From NCBI GenBank assembly GCA_028691595.1, contig JAQUZA010000038.1:1-13127 (forward strand): DNA of 13,127 nt, given 5' to 3'. Numbering within the stretch: the first letter of the stretch is position 1; every line of letters begins with the position of its first letter. Below, in pieces: positions 1 to 7,580 of the stretch. The stretch comes from Candidatus Rifleibacteriota bacterium (GTDB lineage Bacteria; Muiribacteriota; Ozemobacteria; Ozemobacterales; Ozemobacteraceae). The position numbers were made by a program, and so were the translations under genes. Under the pieces are notes generated by a model that saw nothing but the letters and a program-made list of their open reading frames with translations, had not been told where the DNA came from and did no database searches.

Positions 1-43
1 CAGGCATGCAACTTGCCAATGTTAACGTGTATTTTTGGTATTG

Positions 44-1114
44 TCAGCCCTGACATATCTGCAATACCTCCCTGGCAATGCGGTCTAAGGGCAGAACCTT
101 ATCAGCTGCACCGAGTTTTATTGCCTCAAAAGGCATACCGAAAACCACCGAGGTTTTTTCATCCTGGGCGATGGTTGAAGCCCCGGCCTCTTTGAGTTCA
201 AGAAGCCCTCTGGCACCATCATCACCCATTCCGGTCATTATTACCCCCACGGCATTTTTGCCGAGATACCGGGCCGATGACCTGAAAAGAACATCCACTG
301 AGGGTCTATGTCGCGAAACAAGGGGTCCGTCTCGAACCTCAACAAAATATCTGGCGCCACTCGACTTTACCAGAAGATGCCGGTTACCTGGAGCGATTAG
401 CACTTGTCCACGCAGAAGAGTATCACCATTCGCGGCTTCTTTTACGGCAACCCGGCATAATTCATTAAGACGACGGGCAAAAGAAGCGGTAAAATTTTCG
501 GGCATGTGTTGCACAATGACAACCGCGGGGCAATCGATGGGAAGATCGGAAAGAAATACTCTCAAGGCCTCTGTGCCACCGGTTGAGGCCCCAACCACTA
601 TTACCTTTTCTGTGGTCTTAACCGTAGCAAGATTTGCGCGCTTCAATATCACATCGGCACTGTTCTTTTTAAGACGCTCGAGATCGATGGGCTTATGAAG
701 TTTGGCACCTGCAGCAGCCTTAACCACATCACAGATGCGCACTCGCGATTCTTCAAAAAACTGCCTGGTGCCAACCTGAGGTTTGGCAACAATGTCGACT
801 GCGCCAAGTTCAAGAGCTCGCATGGAAGTTTCACAGCCGTCTGAGACGAGACTACTGCAGATAACAACTGGCACCGGGTGTTGAGTCATGACTTTCTGCA
901 GAAAGGTCAGACCATCCATGCGCGGCATTTCAATGTCGAGAATGATAACATCAGGAACTTCTTCGCCTATTTTTTCGGCAGCGATAAAGGGGTTGGCAGC
1001 AACCCCCATTACTGAAATATCAGGGTCTTCGCTGAGAAGATCTTTCAAAACCTGCCTGACAACTGCCGAATCATCGACAATCAATACGCGAACAGGTTGA
1101 TTTGGAACAGCCAT
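44..1114 (-). CDS. cheB: CheB: receptor glutamate methylesterase/glutamine deamidase with receiver domain
   Basis: Removes methyl groups from (and deamidates) chemoreceptor glutamates in the cytoplasm, so it resets receptor sensitivity when phosphorylated by a CheA-type kinase. The 356-residue product has a receiver domain (about 8-125) with Asp14/Asp15, phospho-acceptor Asp60 (LDIEMPRMDG) and Lys111. A linker leads to the esterase domain (about 170-356), which carries the full catalytic triad: Ser177 (GASTGG), His203 (QHMPENF) and Asp299 (GMGDDG). Length is normal for the family. The frame stays open upstream to 1240, but that part overlaps cheR and encodes nothing CheB-like. The ATG at 1114 is preceded by AGGGGC and lies 13 nt after the cheR stop, so I chose it. 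This is the last complete gene of the run; only 43 nt remain beyond it and no terminator is visible there. Identification is secure; its in vivo phosphodonor is not, because the cluster CheA appears kinase-dead. Confidence 0.97.
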   Translation of the reverse strand: MAVPNQPVRVLIVDDSAVVRQVLKDLLSEDPDISVMGVAANPFIAAEKIGEEVPDVIILDIEMPRMDGLTFLQKVMTQHPVPVVICSSLVSDGCETSMRALELGAVDIVAKPQVGTRQFFEESRVRICDVVKAAAGAKLHKPIDLERLKKNSADVILKRANLATVKTTEKVIVVGASTGGTEALRVFLSDLPIDCPAVVIVQHMPENFTASFARRLNELCRVAVKEAANGDTLLRGQVLIAPGNRHLLVKSSGARYFVEVRDGPLVSRHRPSVDVLFRSSARYLGKNAVGVIMTGMGDDGARGLLELKEAGASTIAQDEKTSVVFGMPFEAIKLGAADKVLPLDRIAREVLQICQG

Positions 1115-1127
1115 ATTAGCCCCTGTT

Positions 1128-2003
1128 TTATATTTTACGATACACCATAGGCGCAACACAACGATAAGGAACCTGCATGCCGGCCAGGGCCTCAGAATGC
1201 CCAAGGAACAGATAACCGCCAGGCAGAAGTTTATGGGCAAACTTATGCAATAGGGCTTCCTGGGTGGCCCTGTCGAAATAGATTATCACATTGCGACAAA
1301 AGATGACATGGAAGGCATCGCGAACCTGGTCATCGATTTCCATCAGGTTGATACGGGCAAAACTTATCAGATTGCGAATGCGGGGAATAAACCTGATCTG
1401 CTGTAATTCAGTATCTTTACTGCGCAACATGTATTTTTTACGCATAGCGAGCGGAACCGGACCGATTTTTGCTTCGCTGTAGATTGCCATAGACGCAGTT
1501 TGCAACACCCGTTGCGAAATATCGCTGGCAAAAATAGAAAAGCGGAAACCGCCAAATTCCTCGGCAAAGTCACTGAGAACCATTGCCAGAGTATATGGTT
1601 CTTCACCGCTCGAGCAGCCGGCACTCCAGATTTTCAGTGGGGTTGAATGATCCCCGGCTGAATGCAGATTTTGAAGTTCGGGCACTGCCTGTTCAACCAG
1701 GTATTTGAAGTGCTCAGATTCTCTGAAGAAGTCAGTCTTGTTGGTCGAAACAAGATCGATCATTTCACGTGGTTCTCTCTCATGGCCTTCAGGACTGAAC
1801 AGGTAACTACAATACTCTTTATAACTGCTCATCTGCAATTGCTGAATTCTTCTTCGCAAACGGCCTTCGAGCATGATCTTCTTGTTCGGGGGAAGTTTGA
1901 TGCCCCATGTTTCCTGGACAAAACGACTGAGCTGACGAAAATCATCCTCAGTCATTCTGGCCTGCTGATCGAAATTTATCTGCTTTTTAGCCGGAGATTC
2001 CAT
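1128..2003 (-). CDS. cheR: CheR: full-length chemoreceptor methyltransferase
   Basis: Transfers methyl groups from S-adenosylmethionine to receptor glutamates, the partner activity of the CheB encoded next. The 291-residue protein has the helical CheR N-terminal domain (about 17-85) and then the Rossmann-type catalytic domain. Visible motifs are NKTDFFRE with Arg94, the SAM loop AGCSSGEEPYTLAM (128-141), Asp161 in FASDIS, and FCRNVIIYFD (236-244) with Asn238 and Tyr242. The beta-subdomain (about 186-222) aligns with enterobacterial CheR, as I remember it, without the short deletion described for CheRs that do not use pentapeptide tethering. That fits the DFEKY tails on both receptors here. 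Start: ATG 2003 with AGGA upstream; Met17 (MTEDDF) is a possible shorter start. It follows the second receptor gene after 122 nt. This is the functional-looking CheR; the other copy in the cluster (8180-8785) is only a catalytic-domain stub. Confidence 0.96.
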   Translation of the reverse strand: MESPAKKQINFDQQARMTEDDFRQLSRFVQETWGIKLPPNKKIMLEGRLRRRIQQLQMSSYKEYCSYLFSPEGHEREPREMIDLVSTNKTDFFRESEHFKYLVEQAVPELQNLHSAGDHSTPLKIWSAGCSSGEEPYTLAMVLSDFAEEFGGFRFSIFASDISQRVLQTASMAIYSEAKIGPVPLAMRKKYMLRSKDTELQQIRFIPRIRNLISFARINLMEIDDQVRDAFHVIFCRNVIIYFDRATQEALLHKFAHKLLPGGYLFLGHSEALAGMQVPYRCVAPMVYRKI

Positions 2004-2125
2004 TTTAGTTAATCCTGGTTAATGCCGGGTTAAACCACACTCAAGAACTACTGCATGACGCAAAGGCAGGAGATTCATCAACACTGAGCACCTTTGGTCG
2101 GCATCAGCTTAACTAACCGAAATAA

Positions 2126-4249
2126 TCAATATTTTTCAAAATCAGAATCCTGTTTGTCGGGGCTGTCAGTTTTGCTTAGTTTAACCGCCCCTTTTTGCGC
2201 GGTGCCAGCGGCACTTTTGCCGCTCTGCTGATTACTGGAGTCTCGCCGGGCCGCCCCGACTGCGGGTTGCCCGGAACTTTTGCGCGCCATTGTTTTGTTC
2301 TGAACCCTTTCTGCTCCCTGTATTTTGAAGAAACCGATAACAGAACGCATCTGTTCTGATTGCGATGACATTTCTTCGGCCGTTGAAGCGAGCTCTTCTG
2401 AAGCGCCGGCATTTTGTTGAATAATAGAATCGAGCTGCTGAATAGCCTTATTGATCTGGTCGGCCCCGGCATTTTGTTCACGGCAGGCAAGGCTTATTTC
2501 CTGAATGAGTTCGGCGGTTTTCTGAATGTCAGGTACTATCTGAGCCAGCATTTCACCGGCGCGACCGGCCACTTTTACGCTTGAAGCCGAAAGATTACGA
2601 ATTTCACCGGCCGCCAGCTGACTTCTTTCTGCCAGTTTGCGAACTTCAGAAGCAACAACTGCGAAGCCCTTGCCATGCTCACCGGCTCTAGCCGCTTCAA
2701 TTGCGGCATTCAGGGCAAGCAGATTGGTTTGTCGGGCAATTTCTTCGATAATGGCAATCTTTGAGGCAATTTCATTCATGGCAGAAACGGTTTCAGCAAC
2801 GGTTTTACCTCCAGCCATGGCATCTTCAGCAGCCTTCTTGGCAATTCTTTCTGTCTGGGCGGCATTATCAGCATTCTGCTGAATGTTCGAACCCATTTCT
2901 TCCATTGATGAAGAAACTTCTTCCACGGCACTTGCCTGATCATTTGCGCTCATAGAAAGGTGTTCGGCACTCGACGACAGTTCGTTGCTGCCAACGGCAA
3001 CATGATCTGAAGCGGTTCTGATTTCGACCGCAACGTTGGTCAGGTTTTTCACGCAATTATTGAGGTTATTTCTGATATCGTTAAATTCGCCATTGAACTG
3101 CTCAGTGATTTCTGGAGGAATTTCACCACCAGAAATTTTGTTGACGTAATCAGCCTGAACTTTTAGAGGCGCTATGACCGCATCGAGAGATTTGTTAACG
3201 CCATCTATTATTGCACGATAATCACCCTGATGCCTCGATGCATCGGCGCGAACACCAAGTCTGCCCTCGACGGTAGCTCTGGCAAGCAAATTTGCATCGG
3301 AAACCAGGGCGGTAATGTTATCGATGCAGTTATTCAGATTAATTTTGATTTCGTTGAAATCGCCGTTGTAGGTATCAGAAATCTTTTTAGGCAAATCACC
3401 CTTGGCAATACGGTCAATATACTCAGCTGATACGTTCAAAGGCCCTATCAATGCATCGAGCAGCTTATTAACCCCTTCAACAATAGCTTTAAATTCGAAA
3501 TTTATCCGGTCAGGTTGACCACGCAAAGAGAGCTTTCCTCCGATTGCTCCATCGATGAGCATCTGCATTTCAGCTTTCAGGTCTTCAAGGATTCCGGCAA
3601 TATTTCTGGACAGGGAAACCGCCATAAACACTGCAACCAGAAGTGCGCTTACAAGCATGAGAACAATACTCTTTACCACGCCTCTGAAACTGGCATACGC
3701 TTCTTTTTCGGTTCTCTCGATAATGACATCATTCAATTCCTGGAGATTATCGAGATTCTCGCGCATGATTTCAAACTTTTTGGCCGCTTCGAAGGCGAGA
3801 GTTACGGCCTCCGCCCGTCTCGCCGCACCAGCCTTGCACACTTCAAGAACTTTTCTGGAGTCAGTCTCCCAGTTTTGCAGGTCAGAGCGGAACTTTTCGA
3901 CGTGTTTGATACCTTCGGGTTCGGTAACTACGGCAAAAGCCTTCTCTGAACGTTCTTTTGTCTGCTGCAGATTGGTTTCGTAGTCTTTCAACAGGTTTTT
4001 GAATAGGTCAGTGCCGGGTTCGGTAAAAACCAGAGTCCGTTCTGAAACAAGAAGCTGCTGCAGGTCTCTGTCTGAATTTAGCAGCATATTGGTAATCAAA
4101 ACTCTTACCTTAAGAACATTGTCGAGTTTTTCATTGATGGTTCTTGCGCCATTAAAGCCGTTATAAGCAAGAATACCCATAAGAACGAGAATAATGAAAA
4201 AACTCAAAGACAATTTAAAGCCTATGGTAAGCTTTTTAATGAATTCCAT
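2126..4249 (-). CDS. Methyl-accepting chemotaxis protein, four-helix-bundle-like sensor, poly-HAMP
   Basis: Transmembrane chemoreceptor of 707 residues. TM1 lies at about 11-29 and TM2 at about 193-213. The roughly 160-residue outside segment between them is helical and looks like a 4HB_MCP sensor; its ligand cannot be read. From Arg215 follows a HAMP array to about 405, built from two copies of a 91-residue unit (224-314, 315-405) and therefore probably four HAMP modules. The signalling hairpin has its tip at IARQTNLLALNAAIEAARAG (504-523). Likely methylation sites are Glu443/Glu444 (SAVEEVSSS) and Glu618/Glu619 (AGASEELAST). A variable tail of about 55 residues ends in DFEKY, a probable CheR/CheB docking peptide. 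Residues 215-645 align without gaps to the other receptor in this cluster. Start: ATG 4249 with a strong GGAGGG site 5 nt upstream. cheW lies 108 nt upstream and cheR 122 nt downstream. Confidence 0.96.
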   Translation of the reverse strand: MEFIKKLTIGFKLSLSFFIILVLMGILAYNGFNGARTINEKLDNVLKVRVLITNMLLNSDRDLQQLLVSERTLVFTEPGTDLFKNLLKDYETNLQQTKERSEKAFAVVTEPEGIKHVEKFRSDLQNWETDSRKVLEVCKAGAARRAEAVTLAFEAAKKFEIMRENLDNLQELNDVIIERTEKEAYASFRGVVKSIVLMLVSALLVAVFMAVSLSRNIAGILEDLKAEMQMLIDGAIGGKLSLRGQPDRINFEFKAIVEGVNKLLDALIGPLNVSAEYIDRIAKGDLPKKISDTYNGDFNEIKINLNNCIDNITALVSDANLLARATVEGRLGVRADASRHQGDYRAIIDGVNKSLDAVIAPLKVQADYVNKISGGEIPPEITEQFNGEFNDIRNNLNNCVKNLTNVAVEIRTASDHVAVGSNELSSSAEHLSMSANDQASAVEEVSSSMEEMGSNIQQNADNAAQTERIAKKAAEDAMAGGKTVAETVSAMNEIASKIAIIEEIARQTNLLALNAAIEAARAGEHGKGFAVVASEVRKLAERSQLAAGEIRNLSASSVKVAGRAGEMLAQIVPDIQKTAELIQEISLACREQNAGADQINKAIQQLDSIIQQNAGASEELASTAEEMSSQSEQMRSVIGFFKIQGAERVQNKTMARKSSGQPAVGAARRDSSNQQSGKSAAGTAQKGAVKLSKTDSPDKQDSDFEKY
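2129..2143 (-). other. C-terminal DFEKY pentapeptide of the second chemoreceptor
   Basis: The last five codons before the stop encode Asp-Phe-Glu-Lys-Tyr. The aromatic-x-x-aromatic pattern matches the tethering pentapeptides (NWETF type) that dock CheR, and in some species CheB, to receptors. It sits at the end of a flexible linker rich in Ala, Ser, Gln and Lys. Function is inferred from the pattern, position and linker. Confidence 0.7.
3035..3580 (-). repeat. Two-copy 91-residue HAMP-pair repeat inside the second chemoreceptor
   Basis: Codons 224-314 and 315-405 encode two copies of one unit. Each contains a GVNK-LDA-I-PL motif followed by a GD/GE-IP-I motif, a Y/F-NG-FN motif and an NLN-C-NLT-like helix. 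Each 273-bp unit probably corresponds to two HAMP modules. The copies differ widely at DNA level, so the duplication is old. The same array is present in the other receptor. Confidence 0.75.
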
Positions 4250-4290
4250 TGTTTCCCTCCAGGCATGCAGACTGCAAAATCAGAGAAATT

Positions 4291-4319
4291 TATATATCTT
4301 TATCAATCTTTGCAAACAA
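4291..4319 (-). promoter_or_regulatory. Candidate sigma-70-type promoter for the second chemoreceptor gene
   Basis: On the minus strand the cheW-receptor gap reads TTGTTT, 17 nt, then TATATA, followed by a 41-nt stretch to the receptor ATG. Both hexamers match consensus at four of six positions and the spacing is ideal. It lies in an AT-rich gap between a weak 4-bp GCCC/GGGC hairpin (4323-4338) and the ribosome site. It could let this receptor and cheRB be transcribed apart from the upstream genes. This is a pattern match only. Confidence 0.35.
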
Positions 4320-4357
4320 AACGCCCTTGAACCCGGGCTTTCTGGCAGAAGAAGCTT

Positions 4358-4888
4358 CTAATCCTGGTAATTATCTGGTTCAACCAGGTCTTTGCCTGTG
4401 GATGCCGCCTCTTTGACCAGCATCAATTCGGTAGACGAAAAAACCTTATCGATATCAAGAATCATCAGAAAGCTGTCGCCGATTTTTCCCATTCCTTTGA
4501 GAAACTCAACCTTGAGTCTTGAACCAATTTTAGGCGGCGGTTCAATGTTGGCAGGGTCAATTTCAACGACTTCCTGAACCGAGTCTGCCAAAGCTCCGAT
4601 TGTCGTCAATTCATTTTCAACAAGTGCTTCAACAACGACAATACAGGTATTAACAGATTTTTCAGTCATGCTCATGCCGAACTTCAGACGCATATCGACA
4701 ACCGGCACAACGCTGCCACGCAGGTTGATAACCCCACGCATGAATTCTGGAGTCCGTGGAACTTTGGTGATCGGCGGGAAATCCAGAATTTCCCTGACTT
4801 TTGCCACGTCTACTGCATACACTTCACTACCTAATTTAAAAGCAAGGTATTGAACCGTTGTGCCTAAGCCCTTATTTTCATTGGACAT
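4358..4888 (-). CDS. cheW: CheW: receptor-kinase coupling adaptor
   Basis: Cytoplasmic adaptor that links receptor hairpin tips to the P5 domain of CheA in signalling arrays. The 176-residue product is a single CheW domain: YLAFKLGSEVYAVDVAKVRE near the N-terminus, then the diagnostic GVINLRGSVVPVVDMR segment with its conserved Arg, and the second half through MILDIDKVF. A charged tail of about 25 residues (ending EPDNYQD) follows the domain. The frame extends 19 codons further upstream, but the ATG at 4888 has a near-perfect AGGAGG 7 nt before it (4895-4900), so it is the start. The upstream Met codons lie inside an inverted repeat. The gene sits between two receptor genes, 119 nt after the CZB receptor and 108 nt before the second receptor, which fits a role as coupler for both. 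Confidence 0.97.
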   Translation of the reverse strand: MSNENKGLGTTVQYLAFKLGSEVYAVDVAKVREILDFPPITKVPRTPEFMRGVINLRGSVVPVVDMRLKFGMSMTEKSVNTCIVVVEALVENELTTIGALADSVQEVVEIDPANIEPPPKIGSRLKVEFLKGMGKIGDSFLMILDIDKVFSSTELMLVKEAASTGKDLVEPDNYQD

Positions 4889-4894
4889 TTTTTT

Positions 4895-4900
4895 CCTCCT
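4895..4900 (-). promoter_or_regulatory. Strong ribosome-binding site that fixes the cheW start
   Basis: The minus strand reads AGGAGG followed by seven A residues up to the ATG at 4888 (the last A belongs to the start codon). Three upstream in-frame ATG codons, around 4927 to 4945, have no comparable site. Confidence 0.85.
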
Positions 4901-4909
4901 GTCAGGTAG

Positions 4910-4940
4910 GCCCGGGAGCACATACATGTGCCCCCCGGGC
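4910..4940. repeat. GC-rich inverted repeat in the cheW leader
   Basis: GCCCGGG-AGCACAT and ATGTGCCCCCCGGGC can pair as a 14-bp stem with one bulged base and a tiny loop around position 4924. It lies 22 nt upstream of the cheW start codon. No T-run follows on the minus strand, so it does not look like an intrinsic terminator. It could shield or process the mRNA between the long receptor gene and cheW, or be a palindromic protein-binding site. Confidence 0.7.
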
Positions 4941-5007
4941 ATCAATCATCACAACCGGACACCGTTAAGCATAGTTCTGCAACTGTAAGCCGGTTTGCTG
5001 GCGTAAA

Positions 5008-7527
5008 TCAGTATTTTTCGAAGTCAGAATCATGCTTGTCTATGTCTTCACCTAGATTCAGGCTGACCCCGCCCTTTTTGGCGGCAGTACTCACACCCTT
5101 ACTGACCTGTTGTTTTGAAATATTATCATGTTTCACAGCTTTACCGTGAGAGTCTGTGTGAGTTGCCGGCCGGTGGGCTGCACGATGCTCAACTCGGGCA
5201 CTTTGAACATTTGTGGCTCCCTGAATTTTGAAGAAGGCGATGACCGAGCGCATCTGCTCAGATTGTGAAGACATTTCTTCGGCAGTTGAGGCAAGTTCTT
5301 CTGAGGCCCCTGCATTCTGCTGAATAATTGAGTCGAGCTGCTGAATTGCCTTGTTAATCTGGTCGGCACCAGTATTCTGTTCGCGGCAGGCAATACTGAT
5401 TTCCTGAATCAGTTCAGCAGTTTTCTGAATGTCTGGAACGATCTGCGCAAGCATTTCGCCGGCGCGACCGGCAACCTGCACGCTCGATGCCGACAGGTTT
5501 CTGATTTCACCGGCGGCGAGCTGGCTGCGTTCGGCAAGCTTGCGCACTTCAGAGGCAACGACAGCAAAGCCCTTACCGTGTTCTCCGGCACGAGCCGCTT
5601 CAATTGCAGCATTCAAGGCAAGCAGGTTTGTCTGGCGGGCGATTTCTTCGATAATAGCAATCTTTGAAGCAATTTCGTTCATGGCCGAAACGGTTTCTGC
5701 AACGGCTTTTCCGCCGGCTTTTGCGTCTTCAGCTGCCTTTTTGGCGATTCTTTCGGTCTGCGAGGCGTTGTCGGCATTCTGCTGAATGTTCGAGCTCATT
5801 TCTTCCATTGATGAAGAAACTTCTTCTGCGGCACTTGCCTGATCATTAGCACCACTGGAAAGCTGTTCGGCACTTGAAGAAAGTTCGTTACTGCCGTTAG
5901 CCACGTTATCTGCAGCGGTTTTTATTTCGAGAGCGACATTTGTCAGGTTTTTCACACAGGCATTAAGATTGTTCTTGATGTCATTAAAATCGCCATTGTA
6001 AGTATCGGTAATTTCGGGTGGAATTTCGCCGCGTGAAATCTTATCAACGTAATTAGCAGCCACTTTGAGCGGGTTAATCACCGCATCGAGAGTCTTGTTT
6101 ACGCCTTCGATGACGGCGCGGTAATCACCCTGATGCTTGCCGGCATCGGCTCTGACCGACAGGTTTCCTTCGACAGCACCTTTTGCCAGCATGTTGGCAT
6201 CGACCACCAGAGCGGAGATGTTGTCGATACAATTGTTCAGGTTGATTTTTATTTCATTAAAATCGCCGTTGTAGTTATCGGTGATCTTTCTGGGGATATC
6301 GCCTTTGGCGATACGGTCAATGTACTCGGCTGAAACGTTCAAGGGCCCGATAACCGCATCGAGCAATTTATTAACACCCTCGACAAGTGGTCTGAACTCG
6401 AAATTGATAAGCTCTGTGCGACCACGGGTCGAAAGTTTGCCACCGACGGCAGCTTCGATAAGCAGCTGCATCTCTGATTTGAGGGCCTCGAGAATACCGG
6501 CAATATTGCGGCCAAGATACATACCTGCAGCAAGAGCAAGAATAAAACCAAGCACCATACCAAAACCTGCCACACCACGGTTTCTTGCTGCCTCTGCTTC
6601 GGCTGCACTTACGCTGGCAGAAGATAACTCACCGTTCAATTTGACAAGTTTTTCAAGCTGGGCCAGAGAAACCATCTGGGCTTCATAAGAATCTTTCATT
6701 ACCACCCGGTTAACTTCTGCAAAAGCCTCACTTGATTTGGCAGCAATGGCGAGCAGTTCGTCAAAATGAAACATGACTTCGCTGACGGACGATTTCATAT
6801 CGACGGTATAGGCACGATTGGCACCATCGACATCTCCCTTTTTAAAAAGCTCGCGAATGCGTTTTACGGCAGCATGAAAACGCTGATGAGGAGCTTTGAT
6901 GTTTTCGAGAATACGGGTAATTTCGGGGTTGGAAGTTTTGAAGGACGGCAGCCATTTGCCGAAGGCGCAGGCAGTGTGGTCATCACCCCAGGTAAATGAA
7001 GAACCGCTCTGGAGAAGCTCAGCCGAAAGAACCTCAAGATTCAGGTGGTCATTCTTGAACTTATTGATATCACGCTCGAATAGAACGGGATTCCGCAAAC
7101 CAAGTCCTTCAACCTTCTTCATGCCCTCAGTAAAGCCGACGTTGACCTTTTTCCAGTCTTCAATAAGAGCCTTGGCTTTTTTGAGTTCTTCGGCCTCTTC
7201 CTTGGTTTTTGGCAATTTTTCATATTCTTCAAGAGCTTTCTGGTAGGCGGCACGGGCTTTGCCAATATCGGCAAACTGCTGGGCATATTCGTCTTCGGTT
7301 AAATTGGGATTCAACAATGTACGCAACCCCACCCGGAGCGTTTCGAGTTCTTTGGAGACCACTTCAAGATTTTCAACGGCAGGCAACCTGACATTGCCAA
7401 TTTCGACCAGACGCTCGTTCAAGACACCAATACCGTAGTAGCCGCCAAAACCCACGATAAGGGTAATGACAGCAACAGTAACAAAGCCTCCCATGAGCTT
7501 TTTTGCCAGCGTTACATGTTCAAGCAT
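5008..7527 (-). CDS. Methyl-accepting chemotaxis protein with extracytoplasmic CZB zinc-binding domain
   Basis: Chemoreceptor of 839 residues. TM1 is at about 11-33 and TM2 at about 319-338, leaving a roughly 285-residue outside region. Within it, residues about 158-222 form a CZB (chemoreceptor zinc-binding) domain. The candidate ligands are His161, Cys187 in CAFGKWL, and His214 and His218 in PHQRFH. The flanks are long helices. After TM2 comes a poly-HAMP array (340-530, two 91-residue units), then a signalling hairpin with its tip at 629-648. Likely methylation sites are Glu568/Glu569 (ASAAEEVSSS) and Glu743/Glu744 (AGASEELAST). The tail is His-rich around 781-800 and ends in DFEKY. Start: ATG 7527 with GGAGAG upstream; it begins 53 nt after the MBL-fold gene. 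CZB domains have been linked to zinc and to hypochlorous-acid sensing; the stimulus here is not determinable. Confidence 0.96.
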   Translation of the reverse strand: MLEHVTLAKKLMGGFVTVAVITLIVGFGGYYGIGVLNERLVEIGNVRLPAVENLEVVSKELETLRVGLRTLLNPNLTEDEYAQQFADIGKARAAYQKALEEYEKLPKTKEEAEELKKAKALIEDWKKVNVGFTEGMKKVEGLGLRNPVLFERDINKFKNDHLNLEVLSAELLQSGSSFTWGDDHTACAFGKWLPSFKTSNPEITRILENIKAPHQRFHAAVKRIRELFKKGDVDGANRAYTVDMKSSVSEVMFHFDELLAIAAKSSEAFAEVNRVVMKDSYEAQMVSLAQLEKLVKLNGELSSASVSAAEAEAARNRGVAGFGMVLGFILALAAGMYLGRNIAGILEALKSEMQLLIEAAVGGKLSTRGRTELINFEFRPLVEGVNKLLDAVIGPLNVSAEYIDRIAKGDIPRKITDNYNGDFNEIKINLNNCIDNISALVVDANMLAKGAVEGNLSVRADAGKHQGDYRAVIEGVNKTLDAVINPLKVAANYVDKISRGEIPPEITDTYNGDFNDIKNNLNACVKNLTNVALEIKTAADNVANGSNELSSSAEQLSSGANDQASAAEEVSSSMEEMSSNIQQNADNASQTERIAKKAAEDAKAGGKAVAETVSAMNEIASKIAIIEEIARQTNLLALNAAIEAARAGEHGKGFAVVASEVRKLAERSQLAAGEIRNLSASSVQVAGRAGEMLAQIVPDIQKTAELIQEISIACREQNTGADQINKAIQQLDSIIQQNAGASEELASTAEEMSSQSEQMRSVIAFFKIQGATNVQSARVEHRAAHRPATHTDSHGKAVKHDNISKQQVSKGVSTAAKKGGVSLNLGEDIDKHDSDFEKY
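5011..5025 (-). other. C-terminal DFEKY pentapeptide of the CZB chemoreceptor
   Basis: The last five codons encode Asp-Phe-Glu-Lys-Tyr, identical to the end of the other receptor although most of the linker before it differs (only a short SDFEKY-type end is shared). That pattern suggests selection for the tail itself, as expected for a CheR/CheB docking peptide. Confidence 0.7.
5938..6483 (-). repeat. Two-copy 91-residue HAMP-pair repeat inside the CZB chemoreceptor
   Basis: Codons 349-439 and 440-530 encode the same duplicated unit as in the other receptor. Landmarks 91 residues apart include GVNKLLDAVI/GVNKTLDAVI and ITDNYNGDFNEIK/ITDTYNGDFNDIK. Each unit is probably two HAMP modules, giving a four-HAMP relay between the membrane and the kinase-control hairpin. 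Confidence 0.75.
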
Positions 7528-7580
7528 AGAATCTCTCCGTTCTTGTTATAAAATATAGAACCAGACCCCTGAATGAGAAC

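Noticed and set aside
78..698. Long plus-strand open frame opposite cheB
   Set aside because: It lies wholly antisense to the cheB catalytic domain, has no ribosome site and gives a low-complexity Ser/Arg-rich product. The same holds for the other plus-strand frames opposite the che genes, such as 3515-3949 and 5429-5785.
4323..4338. Intrinsic terminator between cheW and the second receptor gene
   Set aside because: The GCCC/GGGC stem has only four pairs with an eight-base loop, and the following T-rich stretch is interrupted by G. Too weak to call.
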